Shown in pieces: positions 36,801 to 49,025 of a stretch of DNA of 64,000 bases. Numbering within the stretch: position 1 is the first letter of the stretch; each line of letters starts with the position of its first letter. A program made the translations under genes and the position numbers. The notes beneath the pieces were generated by a model. That model had not been told where the DNA came from. It saw nothing but the letters and a program-made list of their open reading frames with translations, and did not search any database. Source of the stretch: Cannabis sativa (taxonomy: Eukaryota > Streptophyta > Magnoliopsida > Rosales > Cannabaceae); contig NC_083609.1 of NCBI RefSeq assembly GCF_029168945.1, positions 23,061,501 through 23,125,500 of the forward strand, given 5' to 3'.

Positions 36801-39800
36801 TTTATCAAATTCATTCTGACTGAAGCCCCTTCAGCATGAAATCCTTCTCTAAATCCTGGGGCCAAAATTATACTCTTGGCCCAGAAGATAAGTTATTCAT
36901 TTGGCTCTTAGATACATCTTTAATTAAGTTAAGAGCATATGTAGTTGGGCTTCCCCTGCTCCGACCCAAGCTAATTGAGCTCCAATTGGACTTTGACTCT
37001 AAAGTATTATTAATCCACGTGTTCGTAGGATGAATGAGAATCCTAAATTCAGGAGCCTTATCAACATGCACATCACTCAAATCCTTATTCATGTTCGAGA
37101 GATTCAAAGGTGATCCTTATACTCCAATCCAAGAACCTCTGCAATCAACCTTCATATCTCTTCTCTGATGTTCCCAACTCCATTGGATGAATGACACTAC
37201 TGTATTGGCCCCTGGCACGTTCAACTCTTGAATACTGATCAACTCATCTCTTTCCACCTCATCTTTGCACCAAATAATTGATCTATCATTAAAGAGTTGA
37301 CTAACTTCCAACTTTCTTTCCAACTCTCTCGATAATTTATAAAAAATAGGACTCCATGCCACGTGACTATTGTCTCTCATTAGAATTGCTACCAACTTCC
37401 AATTTCTAGGACAAGATTTAGCTCGCATATATTCATGGAATTTTGGTTGATTTAGCCTTTTTGCTGGGAATTGATTGTTTGGTTTGAAGCTCGGATTGAT
37501 TGCTGGGTATAATTCTCTCCATTCTATATCACCATTGCTTTGAAAAGTAGCCTTCTCTTTGTTTTTCAGGGGTCCGGCCTTTTGGTTTCTCACATCACAA
37601 ATTCCCCCATTGCCGTGCGCCCAGCTCCCCGTTTAACCACGTTAACGCATGAAAGGTTGTTTCTTCCTTCCCCGTCAATCTTCCTATCTTGCAACAGAAC
37701 CATGTTGTCATTGAGCCTCTTTGTCTTCCTTCTTAGTAGCACTCTAAGACAATTCTTCAAAATTCTTCCATTCCTTAGCATGCCTTTCTTCTGGAACAAT
37801 CACCATCTTCATCTTATTTATCCTCAAGACTGAAAGTTTGAGAAAATGTCCCTTTGCATTCTTAAAACATTCCAGGAAAAATTGTTAGAGTTGTTCCTAA
37901 AAGACCTCTTGAAATTAATCCTTTGCTGCCCTTCTCTTTTCTGCAACTCCTCCAAGACTTCCATAATCCAAACTGCTGCATCGATTGATACAACAATCTC
38001 AAAACCTGAGAGTTTGATTCTCTAACAATTTTGACTGATCCTCCATCTCATTTTAATGTAATCATGAACACTTTGTGTTCAGTTCTGAAACTCTAGTACC
38101 TTTTTGGTCCAAGTTTCCCCTCATTTTCATACTGTTTTTTATAACCAAAACCAGTGGGGTAATGGCCAGATTTCTTCCCAAGACCAGTGGGATCATGGTG
38201 CAATACATGGCAAGAAGGGCCATGGAAACTCCTAGCATGCATGATGTCTCAAAAATAGGAGAGAGAAGAGAGCATTTTTTTTATTGTAAACAAAGACAGA
38301 AGAAAAGAAGGCATAAACCAATAATTTATCATTGCACTCACATATTTCAGGAAATATCACAAAATTCCATGTCAGATGATAAACAGAAAGTGAGACTTAT
38401 TAAGAATCATTCTAAATACATGGGCACATAAACTTAGAAGTATTGTCAAAAAAATCTATTAAACTTGCCAATGATTTTTGTTACTTCTGGGGGAGGGAGA
38501 TGTAGCTTCTTTAGAGTTGTTTAGTAGTTCTCACTTTTAGTCACCTACAATTTAGATGGTCTTGATTGTCAGTCAGCTTTTTTTACCAGTAATATGCTTG
38601 ACTTGCTTTTTTACTTTACTACAAGGCATCACAAAATCCTTAATTTACTTTACTCAATGATGCAAAATAAAACAAAATACATATGTATTTCGCAGTTACT
38701 CTCTTGTTGAGCTTAGCTCACATATATCGAGGGCCTATTATTATGCCAACAGTAGTTAAGTTAAGGGAAAGGCATAGCATCAAAATTCCATTACAGAGTT
38801 CATCCTTCCACGTACACAGGAAATTTCATAGCCTGAGACACATACCAGCTGATTTCATAGAGAGATTTTAGCACCTTCGCAATTAATCTACATCTAATAC
38901 ACAGATTGAATTCTTTTCCATGTGTAGTTTTAGGCTTGTTACACAGTTTACAAAGATGTATTTAAAACAAACAAAAAAAAAAAGTACACATTCCATGACA
39001 ATTAATGACTAAAAACACTAGTATCAATCATCACAAATGAAAATCTAACAAAGAAGGTGCTTAACATAGTTTTAAAAATAGGAAAGATGAACGTTTGTAC
39101 CCATAAAACTAAAAGTATTACACTTGGCATACCAAGAGAAAGCTAAACAAACTTCGTATTTTTCATCCCACAGACACTGATTTTCAAAGGCTTTCTTTTT
39201 TAGCAGTATAACTATGTATGAACTGAGTTAAACTATATGGCAGGAGCACTTCCACAATTACCATTAGAAACAGAATCAAGTAAGTTATACTTTTACAGTA
39301 ATGATTCCTCATAAACTTTACATCAAAGGCAAAGCAAGATGCATAGGAAAATGAAAAGAGAAAAAAACCTGACACTGAGGACAATCCTTCAGAAGAAACC
39401 TCACCACGATCAACTTCCTGTTGGCTTTTGTTGAGAAAAGGGAAGAATCAGATTTTTAACAAAATACAACACAACTGCCCGTAAACAATTATGTGGGTAT
39501 ATAAACACACAGTACAGATACCCTGTAATTTACAGATGAGCAAGAGAGTTGTGCAGAAAATTAGTTGGGCATTCATCTTAAATCAATGTCAATCATCTAA
39601 TTCAATAATTTCTCAAGCTTTTCATGTCAAGTTACAACAATATCAAATTTTCATTACTTTATCACAGAACCCCAATATTGTAAACCGAACAAAATTAATG
39701 CAACAACTTTAAGTCCGTGTAGTGCTCTCCACAATTCTCATAGAAGCCAGAAGACGGCAATTTAGATCACTCAAAATAAATTCTCAATCATTATTCTTTT

Positions 39801-40088
39801 GCGCCCTTCACAAATCCAAACGAAATCGAAACCGAAAAAGAAAGATAAAGGAGAGAAGAAAAACCTGAAACAAGTTGAGAGAAGAGGAACCTCAGTGGAA
39901 GATTTATGGTAGATGAGCGAAGAAGAAATCATCCTCTGCGGAATTCGATTCCGAGAAGTGTTGAGAGGAGAAGAGCGGGACAGGTGGTGGGCTATTGTGG
40001 AACTGCAAAGACCTAAGCTAAGGTCACACTCTCGTAGGTGCAGAGAGACACGAGAGCAGCCGCCGCCGCCGCCGCCGGTAGCCAACAT
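33823..40088 (-). CDS. RIBF: FAD synthetase (FMN adenylyltransferase), plastid RIBF1/RIBF2 type
   Basis: Five coding exons on the minus strand: 40088-39865, 39424-39369, 35036-34901, 34608-34433 and 34331-33823. All introns are GT-AG and the joined frame is 366 codons. The enzyme transfers AMP from ATP to FMN to make FAD. Residues 1-75 are Ser/Gly/Arg-rich with a Gly6 tract encoded by a GCC-type repeat (40060-40078) and suit a plastid transit peptide. The nucleotidyltransferase domain has [12 protein letters not shown] (HIGH motif, residues 106-109), a central FGYKAAGDA segment and [11 protein letters not shown] (SSTxxR-type motif, 253-258). A riboflavin kinase domain is absent, as in plant plastid enzymes, unlike bifunctional bacterial RibF. 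Length matches the plant family (about 350-370 aa). Exon 2 is only 56 bases; its acceptor was chosen because it keeps phase and gives a plausible CFSQQEVD join. Intron 2 is 4.3 kb and holds retroelement debris. No lesion seen. Confidence 0.93.
35623..35700. repeat. Three perfect tandem copies of a 26-bp unit
   Basis: The unit starting TAGTACATGAAGTACTATTC is repeated without a mismatch at 35623-35648, 35649-35674 and 35675-35700. Each unit contains the inverted repeat AGTAC/GTACT. It lies in intron 2 of the FAD synthetase gene. Confidence 0.95.
35900..37600 (-). pseudogene. Old retroelement ORF remnant in FAD synthetase intron 2
   Basis: Several overlapping minus-strand frames (37593-37117, 37107-36868, 36633-36253, 36256-35912) read like one protein broken by stops and shifts: a basic N-terminal part, a Trp/Cys-containing segment ending in DCRGSWIGV, a middle part, then an acidic stretch ([10 protein letters not shown]) and a Lys/Arg-rich tail. 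The layout (conserved N-terminal domain, acidic low-complexity tail) resembles the DUF4283-type ORF found next to plant LINE reverse transcriptases, but no RT follows. It is transcribed in the same direction as the host gene and would be spliced out. Family assignment is uncertain. Confidence 0.4.
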
Positions 40089-40352
40089 TTGCGGTGGAAC
40101 AACTCGGCAATGGTTGAATTGAACCGAAAACGGGTTTGGCTAAAAACCCACTTTCACGTAGTTAGTTGTTAGACATATGTGTGGTACTTTTGGCCACATC
40201 ATATGCACTCAAATCAAAATGTTAACATAATCTTTGTTAAGAAAAAATCCCCTAAAAAAAAACATACATAATCAGAGATAATTTCTTCTCTTTTATCTTT
40301 TCTTAAAGGGAAATTTGCCGTAGATGCTTAAATTAGATTTAGCCACTTAAAT
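40089..40352 (-). promoter_or_regulatory. Upstream region of the FAD synthetase gene
   Basis: Only about 265 bp separate the start codon from the target-site duplication of the LINE. No clear TATA box is visible. The LINE landed close upstream and could have displaced distal promoter sequence. Confidence 0.35.
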
Positions 40353-40367
40353 TATGCTAATCTATTT
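40353..40367. repeat. Target-site duplication of the LINE, left copy
   Basis: TATGCTAATCTATTT here equals 55022-55036 exactly. Similarity continues to 'ttttatcat' on both sides with a 4-base gap. Confidence 0.85.
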
Positions 40368-40855
40368 CTTTTTTATCATAATAACTAATTTTATTGCTGA
40401 GAGTCAAACAATATACTGGTCATTAAAGAATTTCTTCCAACCAATAAATCTCGTTTTCCATCTGTAATGCATATCTTGCTAACTTATGTGCAGCGGTATT
40501 ACCATTTCGCATCACATGAAGAAGACATACATCTGGAAAGACAAATAACAAGGACCTAATAGATCTAACAATACAACCCTATTGGAAAACACATTCTAAA
40601 GAAGAGTTGATTGAATTGACAATGATTTCAGCATCACTCTCCACAAAGGAAACGGAAAAGCCTAATTCCAAACACCATTTTAAAGCATAAGAAATAGCCA
40701 AAGCTTCAACTTCTTTAAAGGAGAAAAAACCAGCCAAAGATTTAGCAAAACATCCCAATGGAAAGTCATCAGAATCACGAACCAAGGCCCCTAAGCCAAT
40801 AGTACCATTTTCACCACAAATAGCACCATCCACATTTAATTTTAACGAACCTGCC

Positions 40856-40863
40856 GGAGGTGC
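40856..40863. repeat. Target-site duplication of the hAT element, left copy
   Basis: GGAGGTGC, identical to 46916-46923. Confidence 0.9.
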
Positions 40864-40982
40864 CAGGGCAGGCCCAAGCATTGAGCAGCTTGGACCATTG
40901 CACAAGGCCCCAAAATTAAAAAGGCCCATTTTTTTTATATCCCTTTATATATAATATATATTTGTTAATAATATAAATATAA

Positions 40983-43563
40983 TCAATATATATATATATA
41001 TATAAAGGAATGCACAATAAGAGTTTAGGTGGCATTTTACTATTTTTTCTTCCTATTTTTCTTATTTTTTGGTATATTCTCTTATTTTATTTGAAAAATA
41101 AACTACACATACAAAACTAAAAGTCCCACATTGTTTAGAAAAGTTTTAAGTGTTATCTATCTAGGTTATAAATAATACTTTTATTTTTCTACACTTTTTT
41201 GTCTAATAAATATTATTTTTCTATGGGTGATTGATTAATGTCTTACCTAATAAATTATATTTATAGATTTCTATAAGTAGTTATTTATCTTTTAATAATT
41301 AAATTTTTTATAATAATTTTTAATTTTATATATATTTACGAAATTAATTTAGTTTAAGAATTTATTTTAATATTTTAGATTTTTATATTGTTGTTTGTTC
41401 GAGTTAAAAATATTTTTTTACAATTAAAATATTTTCTCTTAAATTTTAATTTGTTCAAAAGTTAAAAAATATATTTGTAAGAGGTGACACACTTATATGA
41501 CTATATATTTGAGCATTTTTTATCATATTTTTTTAATTTTATTTTTAATTTTTTTTGTTACTTTGTTATTATATCAATTTTAGAATACAAAACATACCTA
41601 TTTCAACAAATTGATTTTTTGTTATTATTATTTTATCATTTTTCTTATTTTTATATTTTGTAAGTTTAGTTTAAATTATTTAAATAGTTAAAATTATTAG
41701 AAATAAAAATTGACATTTTTTTTACTTAAAAAATACTTTCTGTAGTTTACATTATAAATTAAAAACAAAAATATGAACTTTAAAATGATTTATGTGGCAT
41801 CCTATGTTAATTTTAATTGATATTCTTTTATCCATTCTCTCATAGTTAATAAATAAAATAAATCAATCAATATCAATATATTTAAAATGATTTTAATAAT
41901 ATTATGTTTAAATTCATGGTTGTACAAATTAAATTATTATAACAATAAATAAGTTTATTTTTTCCTAAATTATTACTAAAAAAATCATGTCTTTGAAGTA
42001 TTATGATACTAAATATTTTTTAAAACTATTCAGGTTACTAAATATTTTGTCCTACATGAATTTTTTTTTTTTTTTAAAGGAGTCCGAAGAATGACTAAAT
42101 TATAATGATATTTTAAATATAAATTTTAGTTATTTTTATAATTGTTCATTTTACCAAATATTTAATTGAGTAAGATTGAGTTAATCACTCACTGATTCAA
42201 TGGAAAGAAGGATCAGTGATATATTTATAAGTTACAAGTCTAACACTAATCACACTTAAGCTATGTGGGACTTTTTTTAAAAAAATAAAAATAAAAACTC
42301 TATAATAAATATCTATATTATATGGAAATATAAAAAATACAAATAATTAAAGGTGACTAAAAATATCTAAAATATTAGAAAAAATTTAGTTGTTTTTTTT
42401 TTATTTATTTAACCAAATATCAAAGATGTTGTCACATCATAACAATATATACTTAATGAAGTAACATTGAAGTAATCAATCACCCATAAAAAAAAAATGG
42501 GTGATATATTTATAGGTTACAAGTGTAACACTAATCACATTTTTAAGCTATGTGGGACTTTTATAGCATCATAAAATTATACTTTTATAATAAAGAAAAA
42601 AATATGCACTAATTACATTTCCTAAAGAATATAATATAGGGTGTAATATAATATTTAAAGAGAAAATTTTATTATTTATTATTTTCTATAAAGATGAATT
42701 CACATATTTCTTTTGAGATAAAAGATAAATAAATAAAAATATCAAACATCAATATATATCCTTTTCAACAATGAGTTCATAAAAAAAGCTATGATATTTA
42801 GTTATTTTTTTTTTTTGAAAAAAAACAACTTTCAAATAACATGATACATTAATAATTAATTAAATTTAATTTTTTAAGTTAAAAATTTAAATAACATAAA
42901 AAAAATATATTTTAAATTAAAAATTAAACAAAAAAAATACTAAAATTTAAAAGAAAATTTCATAATTATAAAACTACATTAAAATTTTAACAAATATTTT
43001 TATATCATTTAAATTTATAAATTTTATATTATATAGTAAAAGAAAAATATATTTTTATAGGGTAAAAAAAATTACTTGATTTATAATGAATATTAAACTC
43101 ATTTGTAGTTGTACTAATTATAAAATATATAAATTCATCACTGAGATTATATTGTAAAAATTATAATTAACCAAGTATAAATATTATTTTTTCTAAAATA
43201 ATGTATTTTTTATATATAAATTAGAGGAATGATTTAAATTGTTTCTTTTGGTTAAAAATAGAATCTAAATAGTGTTTTAAAGAAACCTACATCGATGTAA
43301 GGATAATTTATTATATTCTGAAACTGTTACTTTTTTTCTTTTATTTTCTTATAAAAACATATGTAATTTTTTTGTTCCACCATTTTTAATATTTTTCACA
43401 AAATCACTATCTTTCTCTATATTATTTTAAAAATAACAAATTATGTTTCTAATTTCAAAATATTTTATTTTAGATAATATCACTTAATAAGTATACAATA
43501 TATATGTATAAAAAGATTATAAAATTTGAGCAACACCGCGCAAAGCGCGGCTTAGTTCCCTAG
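40983..43563 (+). mobile_element. Helitron (non-autonomous), about 2.6 kb, inside the hAT element
   Basis: The 5' end TCAATATATATATATATATA after an A is followed by 'aaggaatgcacaataagag' and a GTGGCAT block. The 3' end is hairpin ccgcgc-aaa-gcgcgg (43536-43550), then 9 bases, then CTAG (43560-43563) before a T. Hairpin and 5' block match the reverse element at 19221-22779. The interior is AT-rich without a coding frame. The exact 5' base within the AT run is uncertain. Confidence 0.65.
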
Positions 43564-44083
43564 TAAATATAATAAAGGTTACCAACGGAAGAAAAAAAAA
43601 AAAGTCAATACACAGTACACTGTACACACGCATGTAATGCTTCCTAAATTAAAAACTAAACTAAGTCAATTATTTATGGTTAGTTTTAGCCTAATTTTAT
43701 GGGTTTTTTTTTTTTTTGAAAATTTTAATTGGTTGGACTTTTAAATTTCCAACCGTTACTTACACTGCACATCATTTATTTTTATTTATTTTTCTGAAAT
43801 GGGAATATGAAACTATTATATATAGTTGTGGAGATTGTTTTAATTTTACACACATTTTATATATTTTATTATTTTTGCTCATGATATATTTGCTCTCATA
43901 TTTCATTACTCTTTCTCCTTCAAATTATCAATTGGTTTGCAATTTGCATAGAAGAGGCCAAGAAGAAATATATATATATATATAACAGGTACACATATAC
44001 ATTTTTTTTAATTATTATTTTGATTAATTGTTGTTAATTTCTACATATATGCAATAGTTTAGGTTTTTATTTTATTTTTTCCA

Positions 44084-46521
44084 TTGCAATTATCGTGGAT
44101 TTTTATAAGTTTATTTTTCCTACCTAAAATAAGTATCTCTAGTAGAAAATATCCATCAGGTAATGAAAAACTCAAAAAAAAAAAAAATAGAAGAATAGAA
44201 AGTTTAATTAACTCTCAGAGAGGAGCTTTAGAAAAATTTGTTGTCACTAATAAAAAAGATGAAAGTAATTCAAATGAAAAAATTAATGAACAATTAAATA
44301 GAGAAAATTTGGAGGTTAATAATGAAATGTGTGATGATGTGATGGATGATGGAGAATGTCAAGAAAATATTGAAGAGAGCATGGAAGCTAGAAATCTTAA
44401 AAATGATTTAGATTATATTTATGATCCAGGAAATTGGGAAAATCTTGATAATAGATTAATAGAATTATTAGTAGAAAATGGTCCAATAAAAGTAAGTGAC
44501 ATCGAATTCCCAAAAGATGAAAATAGTAGACATTTTTCTACTTCTCATTATATACGAAAGTTGTCAAATGGAGAAAAATATGATAGAAAATGGTTAGTGT
44601 ATTCAAAAAAAGTTAATAAGGCATATTGTTTTTGTTACAAAATTTTTGGTACAAAATCTAGTGCGAATCATACGTTTCAATTAGTCAACAGTGAAACTAA
44701 GGATTGGAGGCATCTAAGTGCTATGTTGAAGAGTCATGAAATAAATAATGAGCATATAGTTAACATGAGTGTTTGGTTTGATTTAGAATTGAGATTATCA
44801 AAAAATAGAACAATTGATAAAGATGCTCAAGAAAGACTTAATAAGGAGAAAAAATATTGGAGGAATGTTTTAGTAAGAATAATTGCTATTGTCAAAAATC
44901 TAGCAAAATATAATTTGGCCTTTCAGGGAAGTAATGAAAAAATTTACCAAGAGAACAATGGAAATTTTTTGAGTTTAATTGAAATGATTGCTGAATTTGA
45001 TCCAATAATGCAAGAACATGTTCGACGTATTCAAAATAGTCATATTCGTAATCATTATTTGGGACATAGAATTCAAAATGAGTTGATACAATTGTTAGCA
45101 AGTGAAGTGAAAAATACAATTTTGAAAAAAATCAAAGAAGCAAAATATTTTTCAGTTATACTTGATTGTACTCCTGATTTAAGTCATCAACAACAAATGT
45201 CTCTTATACTAAGATTTGTAGATACTTCAATTAGTCCCATAAGAGTGGAAGAATATTTTTTAGGATTTTTGAAAGTAGATGATACTTCAGGAAAAGGTCT
45301 ATTTACCGAACTTATAAGAGAAATCGAAAGTTTGAAACTTGACATTAATGACATAAGAGGGCAAGGATATGATAATGGGTCCAACATGAAAGGAAAACAC
45401 CAAGGTGTACAAAAAAGATTATTAGAGATAAATCCTAGAGCATTATATACACCTTGTGGCTGTCATAGTTTTAATTTAGTGATTTGTGATGTTGCGAATT
45501 CTTGTGTTAAAGCTGTAACATTTTTTGGTGTTTTACTACGTATATATTCATTATTCTCTTCTTCACCTAAGAGATGGACAATATTGAAAAATAATATATC
45601 TACGTTAACTGTGAAATCATTGTCTCAAACGCGTTGGGAAAGTCGTATTGAAAGTGTTAAGGCAATTAGATTTCAAGCTCCAAAAATAAGAGATGATTTG
45701 CTTGAACTAGCAGAATCAAGTGACGATCCTAAAGTAAAGAGTGAAGCTAAGTGTCTAGCAACTTTTGAATTAGAGAATTTTGAATTTTTATTGGGCATGA
45801 CTATTTGGTTTGATATTTTATTTGCTATCAATTCAATTAGTAAAAATGTACAAAGTCAAAATATAGAAATTGACAATGCTATAAATCAGCTAAATGGTCT
45901 AGTTTCTTATTTTGAAAATTATAGGAAAGAAATTTCAAATGAGATGGGAATTGAGCCTAAATTTTGTGAAAAGCGTGTGGTTCGTAGAAAAAAAACAATG
46001 TGATGAAAATATTGGTGATGGTGAGATAGTAAAGTCTGCCGAAGAATCATTTCGGATTGATTATTTTATTTTCATGGTTGACCAAATTATTTGTTCACTT
46101 AAAAATAAATTTGAACAGTTTCAAGAGTATGCAAATATTTTTGGATTTTTATTCAATGAAAAACCTAAAATCACTTGATGAAAATGATTTAAAATATCAA
46201 TCTTTAAATCTTGAAAATATTTTGAAATACAATGAAATTTCTGATATTGATGGTTGTGATTTATTTTCAGAATTAAAAGTGTTGAGAGAAATTTTTCCAA
46301 ATAAAAGTGGTAGTTCAATCGAGATACTTGATTACATAAAAAAAATTGATTCATTTCCAAATGCATTCATTGCCTATAGAATATTACTAACAATTTCAGT
46401 TACAGTTGCATCGGCAGAGAGAAGTTTTTCAAAATTAAAATTAATCAAGTCTTATTTAAGAACGACTATGTTGCAAGAGAGATTAAGTGGATTAGCTATG
46501 TTGTCAATTGCAAATAATTAG
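44084..46521 (+). pseudogene. hAT transposase (TTF-type / DUF4371), nearly intact
   Basis: About 800 codons in three frames: 44084-46003, then a +1 shift inside the A8 run near 45990, then another shift near 46155, ending at 46521. The first frame opens with a non-ATG codon, and homology-like sequence starts near 44135 (SSRKYPSG); no convincing ATG precedes it. Domains in order: a basic N-terminal stretch; a TTF-type zinc-finger-like region (WLVYSKKVNKAYCFCYKIFG, with Tyr after the second Cys); DUF4371 catalytic core (SVILDCTPDLSHQQQMSLIL; later DNGSNMKGKHQGV and CGCHSFNLV); and the C-terminal hAT dimerisation region (ASAERSFSKLKLIKSYLRT). It would cut and paste this hAT element. Only two frameshifts break it, one in a homopolymer, so an assembly error or very recent decay is possible. 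Confidence 0.88.
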
Positions 46522-46915
46522 CTAAATAAACTTGAATACAATGATTTGATTAACAAATTTGCATCCCAAAAAGCAAGAAAGATAAATTTTTAGATGAATC
46601 AATCTGTGTTATTTTTTTCTAATAATTTTGATAAACTAATGTTATTATTAAGTTTTATATATTGGAGATTGTTCGATATGACAAACTTGAAGAAGGAAGA
46701 CATACTTTTGGGAGATCGATCAATAAATTTGAATAATATTTTTATTGTACTTTTATTTAGAATATTTAAATTACTAAATAAATGTAAATGAATTTATGAG
46801 GTATTGTTTTTTTTTAAGTTAAATTTATGAAGTATTGATTAATGATTTTATTTTTAATAAAAGGCCCAATCTTAATTTTTCGCCCAAGGCCCCCAAATTG
46901 GTTGGGTCGGCCCTA

Positions 46916-46923
46916 GGAGGTGC
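46916..46923. repeat. Target-site duplication of the hAT element, right copy
   Basis: GGAGGTGC, matching 40856-40863. Confidence 0.9.
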
Positions 46924-47524
46924 TACCCAATGAATAACTCATGGGGGGAGAGAAAACTTAGTCGTATACTTATGCAATTGTTGAGCCTGAATCCAACTAT
47001 CATAATATTGAATTGCCCAACTCAAAATCATTGAAGCATTCCTAATCAGGGTACCATGTTTTTCCTTGTTACGTTTAGTCCAAATGCACCAAGCCAAAAT
47101 AATGAAGAGACAAAACTGATGTGGGGAAAATACTGACATGAGATAATTAAGAATGTTGATGATCTTCCAAGAGAGACTAGGCTTGACGAAATTCCAAAAA
47201 TCTGAAAGCTTTCAAACTTGAATTGAAAGAGGGCAAAGGAAAATAGCATGTAAGACATCATCAAACTGCCAACCACAATAAAAGCAGCTTCTAGAAACCG
47301 GAACATGATGAGCTAAAAGCCCTGAGCCAGTAGGAAGAATATCATGGCAAACACGTCAAGCGAAGACCTTAATTTTTCTAGGAATTTTCAGAGACCACAA
47401 AGCACGCCACCACTTTGCTAAAGGAAGTAACGAAGAAGAATTTAAATCGGGTATAGAGTTCATTGCTAGGCAATATCCACTCTTGATTGTGTAGACTCCA
47501 TTTTCTTCATAATGTCATATGACC

Positions 47525-48100
47525 TGTATACAGATATAATGTTAATATGTAAAGAATGAAATTATATATCATAATAAAGAATAAACTTATCTAATAAAAT
47601 AATTATAGACAAAACTTGTGATCAGAAATTATAGATAGTTGGAGTACTATTGGAACATTCAAATTAAATCATCTATTAAGTTTCTAAGAAAATTATAATT
47701 ACAAAATAAAAGTACATATAATTGTTTAGATACACTTCCTATCATCTATTAAGCCATAAACCACGACGGAGTGGATAATGATGAACTTATTATACTGAAG
47801 ATTCTGAAAATATAAATAATAATTATAGCTATATATTCGCTGAAGCTTTAGTTTAATTGAAAGTTTGGCAACCAATAAAAATCACTTTAATATCAGCTCT
47901 CTATTGAAAATTTCCAATCGATCAATATTGAACGCTCCCTATCACATAAGGTTCTATACATTTCTTCCATTCATTTATTAATAGATATTCTTCATATTTT
48001 TTTTGTATATTCCAGAATATTATCAACTCCAGGTACAAACATTAGAGATAATATTATATGTATTTAGAATGCATATCATATATAGTCATTATTATGTATA
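47525..48100. mobile_element. Unidentified insertion of about 0.58 kb in LINE ORF2
   Basis: On the minus strand the LINE connection domain breaks off after a Lys-Phe-Val-Gly segment (near 48100) and resumes at the His-Tyr-Glu-x-x-Gly-Val-Tyr-Thr segment (near 47520), where adjacent residues are expected. The intervening sequence is AT-rich and non-coding. Ends and target duplication could not be fixed; 'tgtatac' near 47522 and 'gtatataca' near 48093 might be a weak inverted repeat. Confidence 0.45.
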
Positions 48101-49017
48101 TACAACCAACAAACTTGGTCTCCATACAGATTGGGCTTAAAGGTAATGACAATATTAAAGTAACATCCATTTCCAAGAACACATTGCGTAATAGAGGTAT
48201 ATTCCAAGTTCTGTCTAACTTGATAAGTTCATTGACCACTAATGGGGTATTTCTTTGACATATCAAAGGTCTAAAATTATGAGGTATAGGTAACCATGGT
48301 ATTTTCATGATTTGTATTGAGGCACCATCTCCCACAGCCCATCGTATACCTTTATTTAGCAACTGATGACCCCAAAAAGTTACTCTCCATGTTTGGGATG
48401 GGGCATACCCAAGTGGTGCTTCAAGGAAAGTTCCTCTTAGGTAGTATCTAGCTTTAAACCTGTGTCGTTATCGATGTAGGGTCAACTAATAATCTCCAAG
48501 CTTATTTGGCTAATAAAGCCTGATTGAAACATTGAAGATCTCTGAATCCCATACCCCATTGATCCTTGGATTAACACATATTTCTCTATATTAACCAATG
48601 CATCCTTTTTTTGGCTGAGGTTGTACCCCACCAAAATTGTGTCATTAGACTTTCCGAATCGTCCAAAATTGAGATGGACACCTAGAAATAACTCATAGTG
48701 TATGTTGGCATAGATTGAGCTACCGCCTTAAGTAAAATCTCCTTCCCTCCAAACAAGAATAGCCTCTCATTCCATTGTGATAATTTTTCTTTAAAGTTAT
48801 CCTTAATGTATCCAAACATTTCTTTCTATGATTTATTGCAAAAACTTGGTAAACCGAAGTAGCTTTTGTGACACTCACCAATATCCATATGAAGCTTTTG
48901 TGCCAAATATTCTTGAATACATCTATTAGTATTTGGAGAAAAAGTAAGCAAAGATTTATCAAAATTAACTTTATGTCCGGAAGCCGATTCATAACACAAC
49001 AAAATACTATGCAAAGT

Positions 49018-49025
49018 ATCACAGC
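49018..49025. repeat. Target-site duplication of the 501-bp MITE, left copy
   Basis: ATCACAGC, identical to 49527-49534. Confidence 0.9.

Larger units (their letters stand above)
40864..46915 (+). mobile_element. hAT transposon, 6.05 kb, with its own Helitron insertion
   Basis: Imperfect terminal inverted repeats (CAGGGCAGGCCCAAGC; other end TAGGGCCGACCCAACC) are flanked by a perfect 8-bp duplication, GGAGGTGC. It encodes a hAT transposase on the plus strand (44084-46521). A 2581-bp Helitron (40983-43563) lies between the left end and the transposase; without it the element is about 3.5 kb, a usual autonomous hAT size. The insertion splits the RNase H domain of the LINE: removing it plus one duplication copy rejoins the RNase H sequence across the site. 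Confidence 0.93.

Noticed and set aside
43716..43985. 89-codon plus-strand frame before the hAT transposase
   Set aside because: It is hydrophobic low-complexity translation of AT-rich DNA, without an ATG context or link to the transposase frame.
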